Made by a program: the position numbers and the translations under genes. DNA of 64,000 bases from Natronoarchaeum mannanilyticum. Lineage in GTDB: Archaea; Halobacteriota; Halobacteria; Halobacteriales; Natronoarchaeaceae. The stretch's first letter is position 1, and the number at the start of each line of letters is the position of its first letter. The DNA lies in contig NZ_BAAADV010000004.1 of the NCBI RefSeq assembly GCF_039522665.1, positions 62,001 through 126,000 of the forward strand. Reading direction: 5' to 3'. Of the stretch, positions 44,852 through 53,778 are shown piece by piece. The notes beneath the pieces were generated by a model. It saw only the letters and a list, made by a program, of their open reading frames with translations. It made no database searches and was not told the DNA's origin.

Positions 44852-44926
44852 TGCTCCGTCTGGGATTTGAACCCAGGTCATCGGCTCGAAAGGCCGAAAT
44901 GATTGGCCGGACTACACCAACGGAGC
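44852..44926 (-). tRNA. tRNA-Glu (TTC)
   Basis: The 75-base gene begins GCTCCGTTGGTGTAGTCCGG, has anticodon TTC in CCTTTCGAG, T arm CTGGGTTCAAATCCCAG and acceptor ACGGAGC plus A. All stems are complete. No intron. Confidence 0.95.
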
Positions 44927-45129
44927 GCCGCAGACCGCCTCGCGATCAGCGAAGCGTACTCTTGGGTATCCGGCTAATTCGCTTAAAGGTGTCGTTCCGA
45001 AGGCGCCGTGGGAAGGCGTTTCGGGGGCCGACTCATCAGCGGCATTCGGGCGAAAGCGGCGTCCCGACGCCGACGGAACGCGGTGCCGGATGTCGAACGT
45101 TTAACGCGCTGGCCGACCGACGACGGAGC

Positions 45130-45861
45130 ATGAAGTACGTACGCTTTCGGGACCCTGCGGGGTCCGTGCGACGCGGCGAGTACCGCGACGGGACGATCCG
45201 CTTCGGCGGCAGCGAGTACGACCCGGAAGACGTGGACGTGCTCCCGCCGACCGATCCCTCGAAGGTGGTCTGCATCGGCCGGAACTACGCCGAGCACGCC
45301 GACGAGCGCGACGAGGACGTACCGGATCGGCCGCTCCTGTTTCTGAAACCGCCGAACGCGCTGGCGGGCCACGGGGACGAGATCGCGCTCCCCGAGGGCA
45401 AAGAGCAGGTCGAACACGAGGCCGAACTCGGCGTCGTGATCGGCGAGCAGTGCCGGAACGTCGACGCCGACGACGCTCTGGACGTCGTCGAGGGGTACAC
45501 CTGCGTGAACGACGTTTCCAATCGCGACGACCAGCGGGTCGAACAGAACTGGGTGCGAGGAAAGGCGTTCGACGGCGCCGCGCCGATGGGCCCCGTCGTG
45601 GCGACGCCCGACGAGGTGCCCGACGACGCGAGCATCACACTTCGGGTCAACGGCGAGACGCGCCAGGACTCCTCGACGGAACTGCTGATCTTCTCGATCC
45701 CGGAGCTGATCGAGGAGATCACCGAGTACATGACCCTCGAAGCGGGTGACGTGATCGCGACCGGGACGCCCGCCGGCGTCGGTCCGCTCGCTGACGGCGA
45801 CACCGTCGAGGTCGAAATCGAGGGCGTCGGGACGCTCGAACACGACGTTCGCGCGCCCTGA
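45130..45861 (+). CDS. Fumarylacetoacetate hydrolase family protein
   Basis: A 243-residue protein of the FAH fold. VVCIGRNYAEHADE, the metal-binding EHEAELGVVIG, GYTCVNDVSNRDDQ, KAFDGAAPMGP and GDVIATGTPAGVG are family marks. Members cleave or decarboxylate beta-diketo acids or hydrate 2-hydroxydienoates in aromatic breakdown; the substrate here is unknown. The ATG is close to TTTAACGC at about 45099, a TATA element. Confidence 0.85.
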   Translation: MKYVRFRDPAGSVRRGEYRDGTIRFGGSEYDPEDVDVLPPTDPSKVVCIGRNYAEHADERDEDVPDRPLLFLKPPNALAGHGDEIALPEGKEQVEHEAELGVVIGEQCRNVDADDALDVVEGYTCVNDVSNRDDQRVEQNWVRGKAFDGAAPMGPVVATPDEVPDDASITLRVNGETRQDSSTELLIFSIPELIEEITEYMTLEAGDVIATGTPAGVGPLADGDTVEVEIEGVGTLEHDVRAP

Positions 45862-45898
45862 GCGGAGAGCGCCCGAACGGTCTCCGAACGAGCGCCGA

Positions 45899-46648
45899 TC
45901 AGTCCTGACGGGCGGCCTCGAACACGTCGCGGTGGAGCTCGTCGGTGACGGTCTCCATCAGCTCCTTGAGGTTGACGGCGTCGTCGCGGTTGTAGGATAC
46001 CAGCGTGTCCAACGCGTCGTCGTCGCCGTTCTCGTACTCGCGCCAGAGGCGGACGGCGTCGCGACCCGAGAGGTCCGGGCGGTCGCGCTCGATGCCGACG
46101 TCCTTCTCGACGGTCTTGAGCCCGCCCGAGTAACCCAGCTGCTTGCAGGTGTACATCAGATCGACGTGGGGCTTGTCCAGATCGAGGTCGAACGACGTCT
46201 CCAGGAACGGGACGTCGAAGCGCTTGCCGTTGAACGTCACCAGCAGATCGGCGCCCTCGAACTGGCGGGCGAGCGCGTCGGCGGTCAGGTTCTCGCCCTT
46301 GACGAGCGTCGTCGTGTCGCCGCCGCGGTGGAAGCTCACGGTCGTCACCGAGTCGCGGTCGTGATCGAGCCCGGTCGTCTCGATGTCGAAGAAGCAGGCG
46401 TCCGATCGGAAGTTCTCGTACAGCCGCCAGCGCTCGCCGGAGGGCAGCGCTCGGTCGAAGTAGCGGGCGTCGCCGCGGTCGAGGCGCTCGTAGGCCTCGG
46501 CGATGAACGACTCGATGGCCTCGGCGCGGGTCGGGCCCACGACGGAGCCGTCGAACTCGTCCCAGTGGGTCACCCCGGCGCGCCAGAGCTTTCGCTCGGT
46601 CGCCTCGCCGACGCCGCTGACGGGGATGAAACTGTTCTCGATGCGCAC
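45899..46648 (-). CDS. RNase H-like 3'-5' exonuclease domain protein (YprB-like)
   Basis: A 249-residue protein with a helix-hairpin-helix-type start (IPVSGVGEATERKLWRAGV) and an exonuclease domain. The DEDD-type motifs are FFDIETTGLDHD (about residues 86-97), VTFNGKRFDVPFLE and YNRDDAVNLKEL. It is predicted to bind and degrade single-stranded nucleic acid, perhaps in repair. It begins near a divergent promoter facing the PHP gene. Confidence 0.8.
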   Translation of the reverse strand: MRIENSFIPVSGVGEATERKLWRAGVTHWDEFDGSVVGPTRAEAIESFIAEAYERLDRGDARYFDRALPSGERWRLYENFRSDACFFDIETTGLDHDRDSVTTVSFHRGGDTTTLVKGENLTADALARQFEGADLLVTFNGKRFDVPFLETSFDLDLDKPHVDLMYTCKQLGYSGGLKTVEKDVGIERDRPDLSGRDAVRLWREYENGDDDALDTLVSYNRDDAVNLKELMETVTDELHRDVFEAARQD

Positions 46649-46902
46649 GTGTCGTCTGGAGCGCCGCTCGGTCGTAAACGTTCGCTTTCCGCGGGCGGGC
46701 GAGGGGTGGACGCCGCCGTCAAGCCGGACGCGCCGCGGCGGTCGGCGTCGGGATCGCGCGGCCGAGAATCGCGGACGAACGCGGCGCGAAAGGCGAACTT
46801 ACCGCGATAGGACTGGCGAGTCGCCGCTCCCGCGTCGCAGGGCTGCGCTACCCACCCCGACGACCGAGCAGTTAATGCGTCCCGAGGACGTTCGGATGGT
46901 AG

Positions 46903-47643
46903 ATGACAGAGGGGGTATCGATCGCGATCGATCCGCACGTCCACTCCGAGCAGTCATACGACGGCCGCGAACCGGTGGAGATGATTCTGGCGCACGCTCG
47001 CGCGATCGGGCTCGACGGCGTGGTGATCACCGATCACGACGAGATCGAGGCGTCGCGCCGGGCCGTCGAGCTGGCCGACGAGTTCGGCCTCGTCGGCATC
47101 CCCGGCGTCGAGGTCTCGACCGCGCAGGGCCACCTGCTGGCGATCGGCGTCGACAGCCGACCCGCCAAGGGGATGGACCTCGACAAGACGATCGAGGTCG
47201 TCCGGGACGACGGCGGCGTCGCGATCGTCCCCCACCCGTTCCAGCGCTCGCGCCACGGCGTCCGCAAGCGCAACCTCGACGACTGCGACGCGATCGAAGT
47301 GTTCAACTCGATGGTGTTCACCGGCTACCGGAACCGCCGCGCGCGGACGTACGCCCGCCGGCACGACTACCCGCCGATCGGCGCCAGCGACGCTCACTAC
47401 CTGCCGTTCGTCGGGCGCGCGTACACCGAGATCACGCTCTCGGACACCGAGATCGCGCGCCCCGACGTCGACGGCGAGGTCGTCGTCGACGCGATCCGCT
47501 CGGGCGCGACGAGCATCAGCGGCAAGCGAACGCCGATCACCCGCAGCGTCCGCCAGTACGCCAACGGCGCCCTCAAGAAGGCGGCCTACGGCGTCGCCGC
47601 CCGCATGCCCGGGCTCTCGGTATCGCCCTATAGCAGCGGGTAG
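46903..47643 (+). CDS. PHP-domain phosphoesterase
   Basis: A 246-residue protein. IDPHVHSEQSYDG (HxH motif, residues 8-20), VVITDHDEIEASRR, IPGVEVSTAQGHLL and GASDAHYL give the metal ligands of the PHP fold. It hydrolyses phosphoester bonds, as in histidinol phosphatase or the trans-acting nucleotide phosphatases of archaea. TTAATG at about 46872 is a TATA element. Confidence 0.82.
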   Translation: MTEGVSIAIDPHVHSEQSYDGREPVEMILAHARAIGLDGVVITDHDEIEASRRAVELADEFGLVGIPGVEVSTAQGHLLAIGVDSRPAKGMDLDKTIEVVRDDGGVAIVPHPFQRSRHGVRKRNLDDCDAIEVFNSMVFTGYRNRRARTYARRHDYPPIGASDAHYLPFVGRAYTEITLSDTEIARPDVDGEVVVDAIRSGATSISGKRTPITRSVRQYANGALKKAAYGVAARMPGLSVSPYSSG

Positions 47644-47644
47644 C

Positions 47645-48406
47645 TCACTCCGCGAACTCGCCTTCTTCGTCCAGGTCGTCTTCGTCACCCGTTTCGTCCT
47701 CGACCGGACTGAGCTGGCGCTCCCGGGTTCTGATCCTGGCCGACTTCGCTCGCCGCACCACGCCGGCGCGCCGCGAGGACCTGACGACGGCGACCGGGTG
47801 ACGAGCGCCCCGCTCCTCGGCGATTTGCAGGGTTCGCTCGAACAGCCGATCGGCGTCGGCGTCCATCCGAGCGCCGGAGTACGCGAGCAGGTACGCCGCG
47901 ACCAGCGCCAGCGCGGTCAGGAGAAACAGCGCGGTGCCGAGGCCGGGGAGAACGGCGACGCTCGCGAGCCCCGAAACCCCCGCGAGCGCCGCGATCCAGC
48001 CGCCGGCGCGCCACCGGATGGAGCTCTCGGACGCCGCGGCGAGCGGATGTCGACCCGACGCGACGACCGGCAGCCCGCGCTCCGCGGCGACGTCCTCGAC
48101 GGCGAGATGGACGAACCTTCTCCCCGCGGTTCCGTAGAACGCTCGATCTCGGAGGGCGCCGAGCGCGACGACGAGGCCCCAGAATAGCAACGCCGGATTG
48201 CGCAGGTAGCCGATCGTGCGCTCGTCGAGCGAAAGCTTCTCGGCCGGCCGATCCAGCACCAGCAGATCCGCGTCGTCGGGGAGTTCCGAACGGAGCGTCG
48301 CCGGGACGCCGTCGTCGGCCGGCTCGACGCCGAACACCGTCAGCTCGCGCGGCCGGTCGACGGTGTCGGCGTTCTCTGGCCAGGGGCCGTCGGCTGCTGT
48401 TGGCAC
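47645..48406 (-). CDS. Membrane protein of unknown function next to TraB
   Basis: A 253-residue protein. It has a soluble N-terminal part with DDADLLVLDRPAEKLSLDER, membrane segments (about residues 75-92 and 160-200) and a charged tail. The GTG start at 48406 fits a TATA element CAAGTATCC about 29 bases upstream. It is the same direction as the TraB gene before it and may be part of the same regulatory context. No family recognised. Confidence 0.55.
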   Translation of the reverse strand: MPTAADGPWPENADTVDRPRELTVFGVEPADDGVPATLRSELPDDADLLVLDRPAEKLSLDERTIGYLRNPALLFWGLVVALGALRDRAFYGTAGRRFVHLAVEDVAAERGLPVVASGRHPLAAASESSIRWRAGGWIAALAGVSGLASVAVLPGLGTALFLLTALALVAAYLLAYSGARMDADADRLFERTLQIAEERGARHPVAVVRSSRRAGVVRRAKSARIRTRERQLSPVEDETGDEDDLDEEGEFAE

Positions 48407-48495
48407 GAGTCGTCTGCAACTGTGAGTACCGGATACTTGAATGAACTGCAGGAGTTGCCCAGCGGGCACGCCGAAAACAGCGGAGAAAGCCCGGC

Positions 48496-49224
48496 TTACT
48501 CGTCGGCCAGCCGCTCGACGACGGGATCGAGGTGATCGCGGCCGACGACGGCGACGACGCTCTCCTCGTCGCTCCGGTCGGCGATCGCTTCGGCCATGGC
48601 GGCCTCGCGAGCGCGGTCGCGCAGCGCCGTGGCGCCGCCGCCGTCGAGCGCGCCCAGCAGCGCGACGCTGCGGCGGATCTGCCGGCGCTCGTCGGTCGCC
48701 TGCGCCTCGGGCGCGTCGGCGTCCGTACAGCCGTGGTCGGTCGGCGCGTCGAGCTCGAACTCGACGTCGGTCCGGTGGGCGACCGGCGCGGCGAGCCGGG
48801 ACGCGAGCGCGCGTTTGGTCACCGTCGCGAGGCCGCGGACCACGCGTTCGACCTCTTCGCGACCGACGTCCTCGGATCGGCTCTCGCGGACGAGTGCTCG
48901 CAGGAACCGGCCGCTGGGGGCGTCGATTCCGGCTATCTCCGCCCCGTCGGCGGCGTCGATCGCGGCGCTCATCTCGCCGCCGCGGTCGACCGACTGGTCG
49001 GGGTTCTCGACGTACGCTCGGTACAGCGGGACGGCGAGTTCGGGCAGTTCGAGCGCGACGACGTCGGGCGCGACGGCGTCGACGAGCGAGCGCACGCGGT
49101 GGACGCTGGCGGGGTGGTCGTGGACGACGCCGACGACGAACACGTCGCGCGCGCCGGGGACGCGGCGGACGTGCTCTGCGTCGAGGCGGGGATCGTCGGG
49201 GAGGCGGTCGATCGGCGAGGGCAT
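48496..49224 (-). CDS. TraB/PrgY-like protein
   Basis: A 242-residue protein. VFVVGVVHDHPASVHRVRSL (about residues 29-48) and VALELPELAVPLYRAY are the TraB domain motifs, with later GIDAPSG and a final VVAVVGRDHLDPVVERL. Bacterial TraB proteins inhibit pheromone production; archaeal members often lack the membrane part, as here. Reaction unknown. Confidence 0.75.
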   Translation of the reverse strand: MPSPIDRLPDDPRLDAEHVRRVPGARDVFVVGVVHDHPASVHRVRSLVDAVAPDVVALELPELAVPLYRAYVENPDQSVDRGGEMSAAIDAADGAEIAGIDAPSGRFLRALVRESRSEDVGREEVERVVRGLATVTKRALASRLAAPVAHRTDVEFELDAPTDHGCTDADAPEAQATDERRQIRRSVALLGALDGGGATALRDRAREAAMAEAIADRSDEESVVAVVGRDHLDPVVERLADE

Positions 49225-49427
49225 CCTGTCGTGTCGCTAGAGCAGACTACCGGGGATAAATCTGGCGCTAACCAGGTTTAGAGAGCGTATACTGTATGAT
49301 TTGGTTACCTGTGCGTCTGTGTATCTGTCCACGTGTCGACCGATGAGCGTCGGCGTCGAGCGGCGGTGCGGCACGCTTACCCGGCCCGAACTCCTCGCTT
49401 CGATCGAGTGATGCAGGTGACGACTGC

Positions 49428-49850
49428 GTGACGGACGAGGCCGACCGCGCGGCAGACGATGCGACCGAGAGCGCCGCAGACACAGCCGACAGCGACACTG
49501 ACGCTGCGTCCTGGTGGTCGATCGAAGGCGAGACGACCGGCGAGCGGGTCCGCGACGGGCTCCCCCAGCTCGCGATCATCGTCGTGACGGTCTGGCTGGG
49601 GACGTCGATCGCCTACAACGTGCTCTCGGCGGCGTTCGATCCGATCTCGGCGACGGCGTCGATCGCGATCGGTTCGCTGTACGTCGGTCTCCGGTTACGT
49701 CGGTGGCTGACCGTCGACGGCGGTGACGCCGAGAAACGCGAGGACGAGTCGAGCGGCGACGCCGCTGACGAACGCGAGAACGCGTCGGACGTAGACGCCG
49801 CTGACGAGCGCGAAGACGAACCGGACGCCGACGCGGCGCCGGCCGAATAG
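49428..49850 (+). CDS. Small acidic membrane protein, unknown function
   Basis: A 140-residue protein with an acidic low-complexity head, two membrane helices (PQLAIIVVTVWLGTSIAYNV and ISATASIAIGSLYVGLRL) and an acidic tail with repeats of DAADEREDE. The start is GTG. Such tails are common in haloarchaea. No family recognised. Confidence 0.55.
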   Translation: MTDEADRAADDATESAADTADSDTDAASWWSIEGETTGERVRDGLPQLAIIVVTVWLGTSIAYNVLSAAFDPISATASIAIGSLYVGLRLRRWLTVDGGDAEKREDESSGDAADERENASDVDAADEREDEPDADAAPAE

Positions 49851-49865
49851 AGAAAACGAGCGCCG

Positions 49866-50249
49866 TCAGGCGGACAGTTCGGATTCGCGGAGTTCGTCGG
49901 CGAGGTAGACCGCCGCCGGTACCTGCTCTTCCTCCTCGAAGCGGACGATCTCCTCGCCGTCGCGCTCGACGACGATCGTGGCGATCAGCTCGACGTCGTA
50001 CTCGTCGGTCAGCGGGCCGTTCTTGTCCTCGTCGACCGGGATCTCCTCGACGCGATCCGCCGGGAAGCCCGCAGCGTCGAGCGCGGCGCCGAAGTCGGGC
50101 AGCTCGGCGCGGCAGTCCTTGCACCAGTCGCCGCCCCACACTTTGATCGTAACCGATTCGTCCTCGGCGAGCTCCGCGAACACGTCGACCGTGTCCTCGT
50201 GGGCATCCTCGTCCCACGTCGGCGTGGGCTCCATCGTTTCGAGACTCAT
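49866..50249 (-). CDS. Thioredoxin-fold protein with CxxC
   Basis: A 127-residue protein. The active site is WGGDWCKDCRAELPDFGAAL (cysteines about residues 41 and 44), followed by cis-proline-like IPVDEDKNG and a C-terminal VPAAVYLADELRE. The residue pair between the cysteines is KD rather than GP, so the redox potential should differ from thioredoxin. Likely a cytoplasmic disulfide reductase. Confidence 0.8.
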   Translation of the reverse strand: MSLETMEPTPTWDEDAHEDTVDVFAELAEDESVTIKVWGGDWCKDCRAELPDFGAALDAAGFPADRVEEIPVDEDKNGPLTDEYDVELIATIVVERDGEEIVRFEEEEQVPAAVYLADELRESELSA

Positions 50250-50399
50250 ACCCGCCCGTTGGGTTCGAGGGGGCTTAACCGCCTCGCTCCCGGTATCGAT
50301 TCGCGGGCGGTAGGTGGTCCGCGAGCGGGGGCTGCGCGAGTGAGCGACGCGCGCACGGATCCATCAGTCGTTTACGTATCTGGCGCGTACGACGCGCCA

Positions 50400-51431
50400 A
50401 TGAAGCGTAGCATTCTGGACACCATCGGGTCGCCGCTGGTACAGGTCGAGTCGCCGGAGGGCGCCACCGTCGCCGCGAAGGTGGAGTCGTTCAACCCCGG
50501 CGGTTCGGCCAAGGACCGGCCGGCCCGCCAGATGGTGCTGGCCGCCGAGCGCGAGGGCGTCATCGAACCGGGCGACGAGCTCGTCGAGCCGACCAGCGGG
50601 AACACCGGCATCGGCCTCGCGCTGGTCGCCGCCGCGCGGGACTACGACCTGACGATCGTGATGCCGGCGGGCAAATCCGAGGAGCGCCAGCAGATCATGC
50701 GCGCCTACGGCGCCGACCTCGAACTGATCGACGGCGACATGACCGACGCCCGCGACCGGGCCGACGAGATCGCCGCCGAGGGCGCCGTCCAGCTCGGCCA
50801 GTTCACCAACGCCGCGAACCCCGAAGCCCACTACCGGACGACCGGCGAGGAGATACTCGAGCAGGTCGGCGACCGCGAGGTCGACGCCTTCGTCGCCGGC
50901 GTGGGAACGGGCGGAACGATCAGCGGCACCGGCCGCCGGCTGAAGGAGGAATTCCCCGAGATGGACGTGATCGCGGTCGAACCCGAGAGCAACGCCGTGC
51001 TCTCGACCGGCGAGTCGGGCGACGACGACTTCCAGGGGATGGGGCCGGGCTTCGTCTCGGAGAACCTCGACGTCGACCTGATCGACGAGATCGAGACGGT
51101 CCGGCTGGAGGACGCCGAAGACGAGTGTCGGCGTCTCGCCCGCGAGGAGGGGATCCTCGTGGGCCAGTCCTCGGGCGCGACCAGCATCGTCGCCCGGCGC
51201 GTCGCCGAGCGCATCGCCGAACCGGAGCGGGAGTGCCCGCCGTCGCCCTCGGAGCTGACGCCGGCGGCAGACGCCGGCGACGAGCGTGCGAGCGGTGTCG
51301 ACGACCAGCGCGCCGACGGCGGCGACCTCGATCCGACCGACGGCGCGTACGACGACTGCCCGCTGGTCGTCACCGTGTTCTGGGACAGCGGCGAGCGCTA
51401 CATGTCGACGGGTATGTTCGACGCCGAGTGA
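50400..51431 (+). CDS. Cysteine synthase-type PLP enzyme
   Basis: A 343-residue beta-family PLP enzyme. NPGGSAKDRPAR holds the PLP lysine (about residue 42), TSGNTGIGLALVAA binds the substrate and GVGTGGTISGTG binds the phosphate. It makes cysteine from O-acetylserine or O-phosphoserine and sulfide. An acidic insert of about 45 residues (ELTPAADAGDERASGVDDQ and on) sits just before the final strand, unlike bacterial CysK. The ATG at 50400 lies after the promoter TTTACG at about 50371. Confidence 0.82.
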   Translation: MKRSILDTIGSPLVQVESPEGATVAAKVESFNPGGSAKDRPARQMVLAAEREGVIEPGDELVEPTSGNTGIGLALVAAARDYDLTIVMPAGKSEERQQIMRAYGADLELIDGDMTDARDRADEIAAEGAVQLGQFTNAANPEAHYRTTGEEILEQVGDREVDAFVAGVGTGGTISGTGRRLKEEFPEMDVIAVEPESNAVLSTGESGDDDFQGMGPGFVSENLDVDLIDEIETVRLEDAEDECRRLAREEGILVGQSSGATSIVARRVAERIAEPERECPPSPSELTPAADAGDERASGVDDQRADGGDLDPTDGAYDDCPLVVTVFWDSGERYMSTGMFDAE

Positions 51432-51529
51432 CGGCGCCGTCGCTGATCCCCGCCTCGATAGTGTCGCTTTCGAGGTGATTCCGGATCGCTCCCGCGGAGA
51501 TGCAGTGTGACGTAATCCTTCATCAAAAT

Positions 51530-51537
51530 TTTTAATT
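51530..51537 (+). promoter_or_regulatory. TATA element that decides the amylase start
   Basis: TTTTAATT lies about 28 bases before GTG 51562 but only 4-11 bases before GTG 51541. With leaderless mRNA the start should be at 51562, which also places the twin-arginine motif at the very N-terminus. Confidence 0.5.
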
Positions 51538-51561
51538 ACCGTGGTGGCAGTTACCATCACA

Positions 51562-53757
51562 GTGCAACGACGTACGTTTCTGGCGAGCCTGTCCGCCGTC
51601 GCCGGCGCCGCGAGCGTCGGCGTCCCGGCGAGCGCGGAGCACGACGCCAACAAATCGGAACTCGATCTAGTGAGCGGTGACGGCTCCAGCCATCCCGGCC
51701 CGCCGCGGTTCACCTACGTCGGCCAGGGGTTCGTCAACCCCGACGGCCAGCAGGAGCAGACGCGCAACGACCTCGCGCCGTGGAATCCCGACGGCGACGC
51801 CGAGTACTCGTGGTCGGTCGTCGAGGCGCCCGAGGGCGCCACCGCCGAGCCGACCGACGCGCCGGTCGCCGAGTTCGAACCCGACGTCCCCGGCGAGTAC
51901 ACGCTCGCGCTCGACGCGCCGGACGGCACTCACAACCTCACCGTGCGGGTGTTCGACGAGGAGAACGACTTCATCGGCGGCGAGGGGATGGAACCCGGCG
52001 ACGCCGACACCGATCCGAGACCCCGGATCGACCTCGACGCGTCGGTGGAGGGCGAAGAAGTGATGCTCTCGGCGACGACCGAGATCGTCGAGGAGGCCGA
52101 CGCGAGCCCCGAGGAGCTCGACGTGGAGTTCTACGTCGACGACCGCGACCAGGTCGCGCTCGGCGAGGGACCGTCGGTCCCCGCCGACATCTCCGAGACG
52201 GTCCGGATCCACGCCGTCGCGGTCGGCGAGCGCCACTCCGTCGCCGACGCGATCGACGTCGTGCCGGGGGACGACGGCGTCCGGATCGAGCACCCCTACG
52301 AACCGCCCGAGTGGGCGAAAAACGCCGTCATCTACGAGATCTTCACGCGCCGGTTCCCCGACCAGGACGACCACACGTTCGACACGATCGCCGAGCGGCT
52401 CGACCACGTCGAGGAGATGGGCGCCGACGTGCTCTGGATGACGCCGTTCGTCGCGACGGATCGCGGCTACGGGACGCCCGAGAACCTCGGCGGTCCCCAC
52501 GGCTACCACACGACGGACTACTTCGAGGTCGATCCCGACCTCGGGACGATGGAGGACTTCGAGGCGATGGTCGACGCCGCCCACGAGCGCGACATCAAGG
52601 TCGTGTTCGACCTCGTGATCAACCACACCTCGCACCTGCATCCGTTCTTCCGGGCCGCGAGAAACGCCAACGCGGAGAACCACGAGAAGTACAAGGACTG
52701 GTACCGGTGGCGCGACTTCGAGCGGCGACAGCAGGACGTCTACTTCGGCTGGAGCGATATTCCGAACCTGAACCACGAGAATCCGGAAGTTCGGGAGTTC
52801 CTGCTCGACGTCATCGACTTCTGGGTCGAGAAAGTCGACGGGTTCCGCTGCGACGTCGCGTGGGGCGTCCCGATGAGCTTCTGGAAGGAGATCTACGACC
52901 GCGTCAAGTCCCACGATTCGGAGTTCTTCCTGCTCGACGAGACCTGGCCCTACGACATGGACATGGGCGAGGGGCAGTTCGACGTCCACTACGACAGCGA
53001 GCTGATCGAGGCACTCGTGAACGCCCCCGAGAACGCGGAGGGCATCCTCGACGCCGTCCACGAGCGCCAGTATCGGGGTGCACACCCCGACTCGGTGTTC
53101 ATGCAGTGGGCCGAGAACCACGACACCGACCGGTACAAGGAGCGAACGAGCAGGTCGGCGCAGATGGCCGCGGGCGCCGCGACGTTCACGCTGCCGGGCG
53201 TCCCGGTGATCTACGCCGGCCAGGAGACCGGCATGGACGAGGCCAGGACGCCGATGAACTGGGGCGACTTCGACCAGGAGCTCGTCGAGCACTACAAGAA
53301 CCTCGTCGAGCTCCGCAAGAGCCACGCCGCGCTGCAGACCGACGCCGAACTGGAGCGCATCGAGTACGGCGCCAACGCCGACGACGTCGTGGCCTACGCC
53401 CGTCACGACCCCGAGTCGGGCGAACGCGTCGTCGTCGCGCTGAACTTCGGGACGAGCGCGCGGAACGTCCGTCTGAGCGGCACCATCGGAGAAACGGACC
53501 TGATCACCGGCGACGGTGCGGACGTCGCGTCCGGCGACGGCCATGTCGACGTGACCGTCGACCACGCGGCGGTGCTCCAGGCCGACGAACTCGCCGACGA
53601 CTCTCTCGACGCGCCGCCCGAGGCGTCCGAGGGCGGCAATTCGATCCCCGGCTTCGGCGTCGCGGCCGGGGCGGCGGGCGCGGCCGGCGCTGCGGGTGCG
53701 GCGGCGCGGCTCGCACGTAACGGGACCGACGACGACAGCGACGGCGAAGGAGCCTGA
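51562..53757 (+). CDS. Tat-secreted GH13 alpha-amylase with a PGF-type C-terminus
   Basis: A 731-residue protein. The twin-arginine signal QRRTFLASLSAVAGAASVGV is followed by beta-sandwich domains (residues 45-230) and the GH13 barrel: AVIYEIFTRRFPDQDD, DLVINHTSHLHPF, DGFRCDVAW (nucleophile Asp), LLDETWPY (acid/base Glu) and ENHDTDR (third acid). After a beta domain the end is NSIPGFGVAAGAAGA and AARLARNG, resembling the PGF-CTERM sorting tail used by archaeosortase. It should cleave alpha-glucans outside the cell and stay attached to the surface lipid. Confidence 0.87.
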   Translation: MQRRTFLASLSAVAGAASVGVPASAEHDANKSELDLVSGDGSSHPGPPRFTYVGQGFVNPDGQQEQTRNDLAPWNPDGDAEYSWSVVEAPEGATAEPTDAPVAEFEPDVPGEYTLALDAPDGTHNLTVRVFDEENDFIGGEGMEPGDADTDPRPRIDLDASVEGEEVMLSATTEIVEEADASPEELDVEFYVDDRDQVALGEGPSVPADISETVRIHAVAVGERHSVADAIDVVPGDDGVRIEHPYEPPEWAKNAVIYEIFTRRFPDQDDHTFDTIAERLDHVEEMGADVLWMTPFVATDRGYGTPENLGGPHGYHTTDYFEVDPDLGTMEDFEAMVDAAHERDIKVVFDLVINHTSHLHPFFRAARNANAENHEKYKDWYRWRDFERRQQDVYFGWSDIPNLNHENPEVREFLLDVIDFWVEKVDGFRCDVAWGVPMSFWKEIYDRVKSHDSEFFLLDETWPYDMDMGEGQFDVHYDSELIEALVNAPENAEGILDAVHERQYRGAHPDSVFMQWAENHDTDRYKERTSRSAQMAAGAATFTLPGVPVIYAGQETGMDEARTPMNWGDFDQELVEHYKNLVELRKSHAALQTDAELERIEYGANADDVVAYARHDPESGERVVVALNFGTSARNVRLSGTIGETDLITGDGADVASGDGHVDVTVDHAAVLQADELADDSLDAPPEASEGGNSIPGFGVAAGAAGAAGAAGAAARLARNGTDDDSDGEGA

Positions 53758-53778
53758 GCGGCGACTGGCGGAACTCTC

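Noticed and set aside
51667-53565. Minus-strand reading frame of 632 codons opposite the amylase
   Set aside because: Same reason: the GH13 motifs on the plus strand are complete and the antisense product shows no domain.
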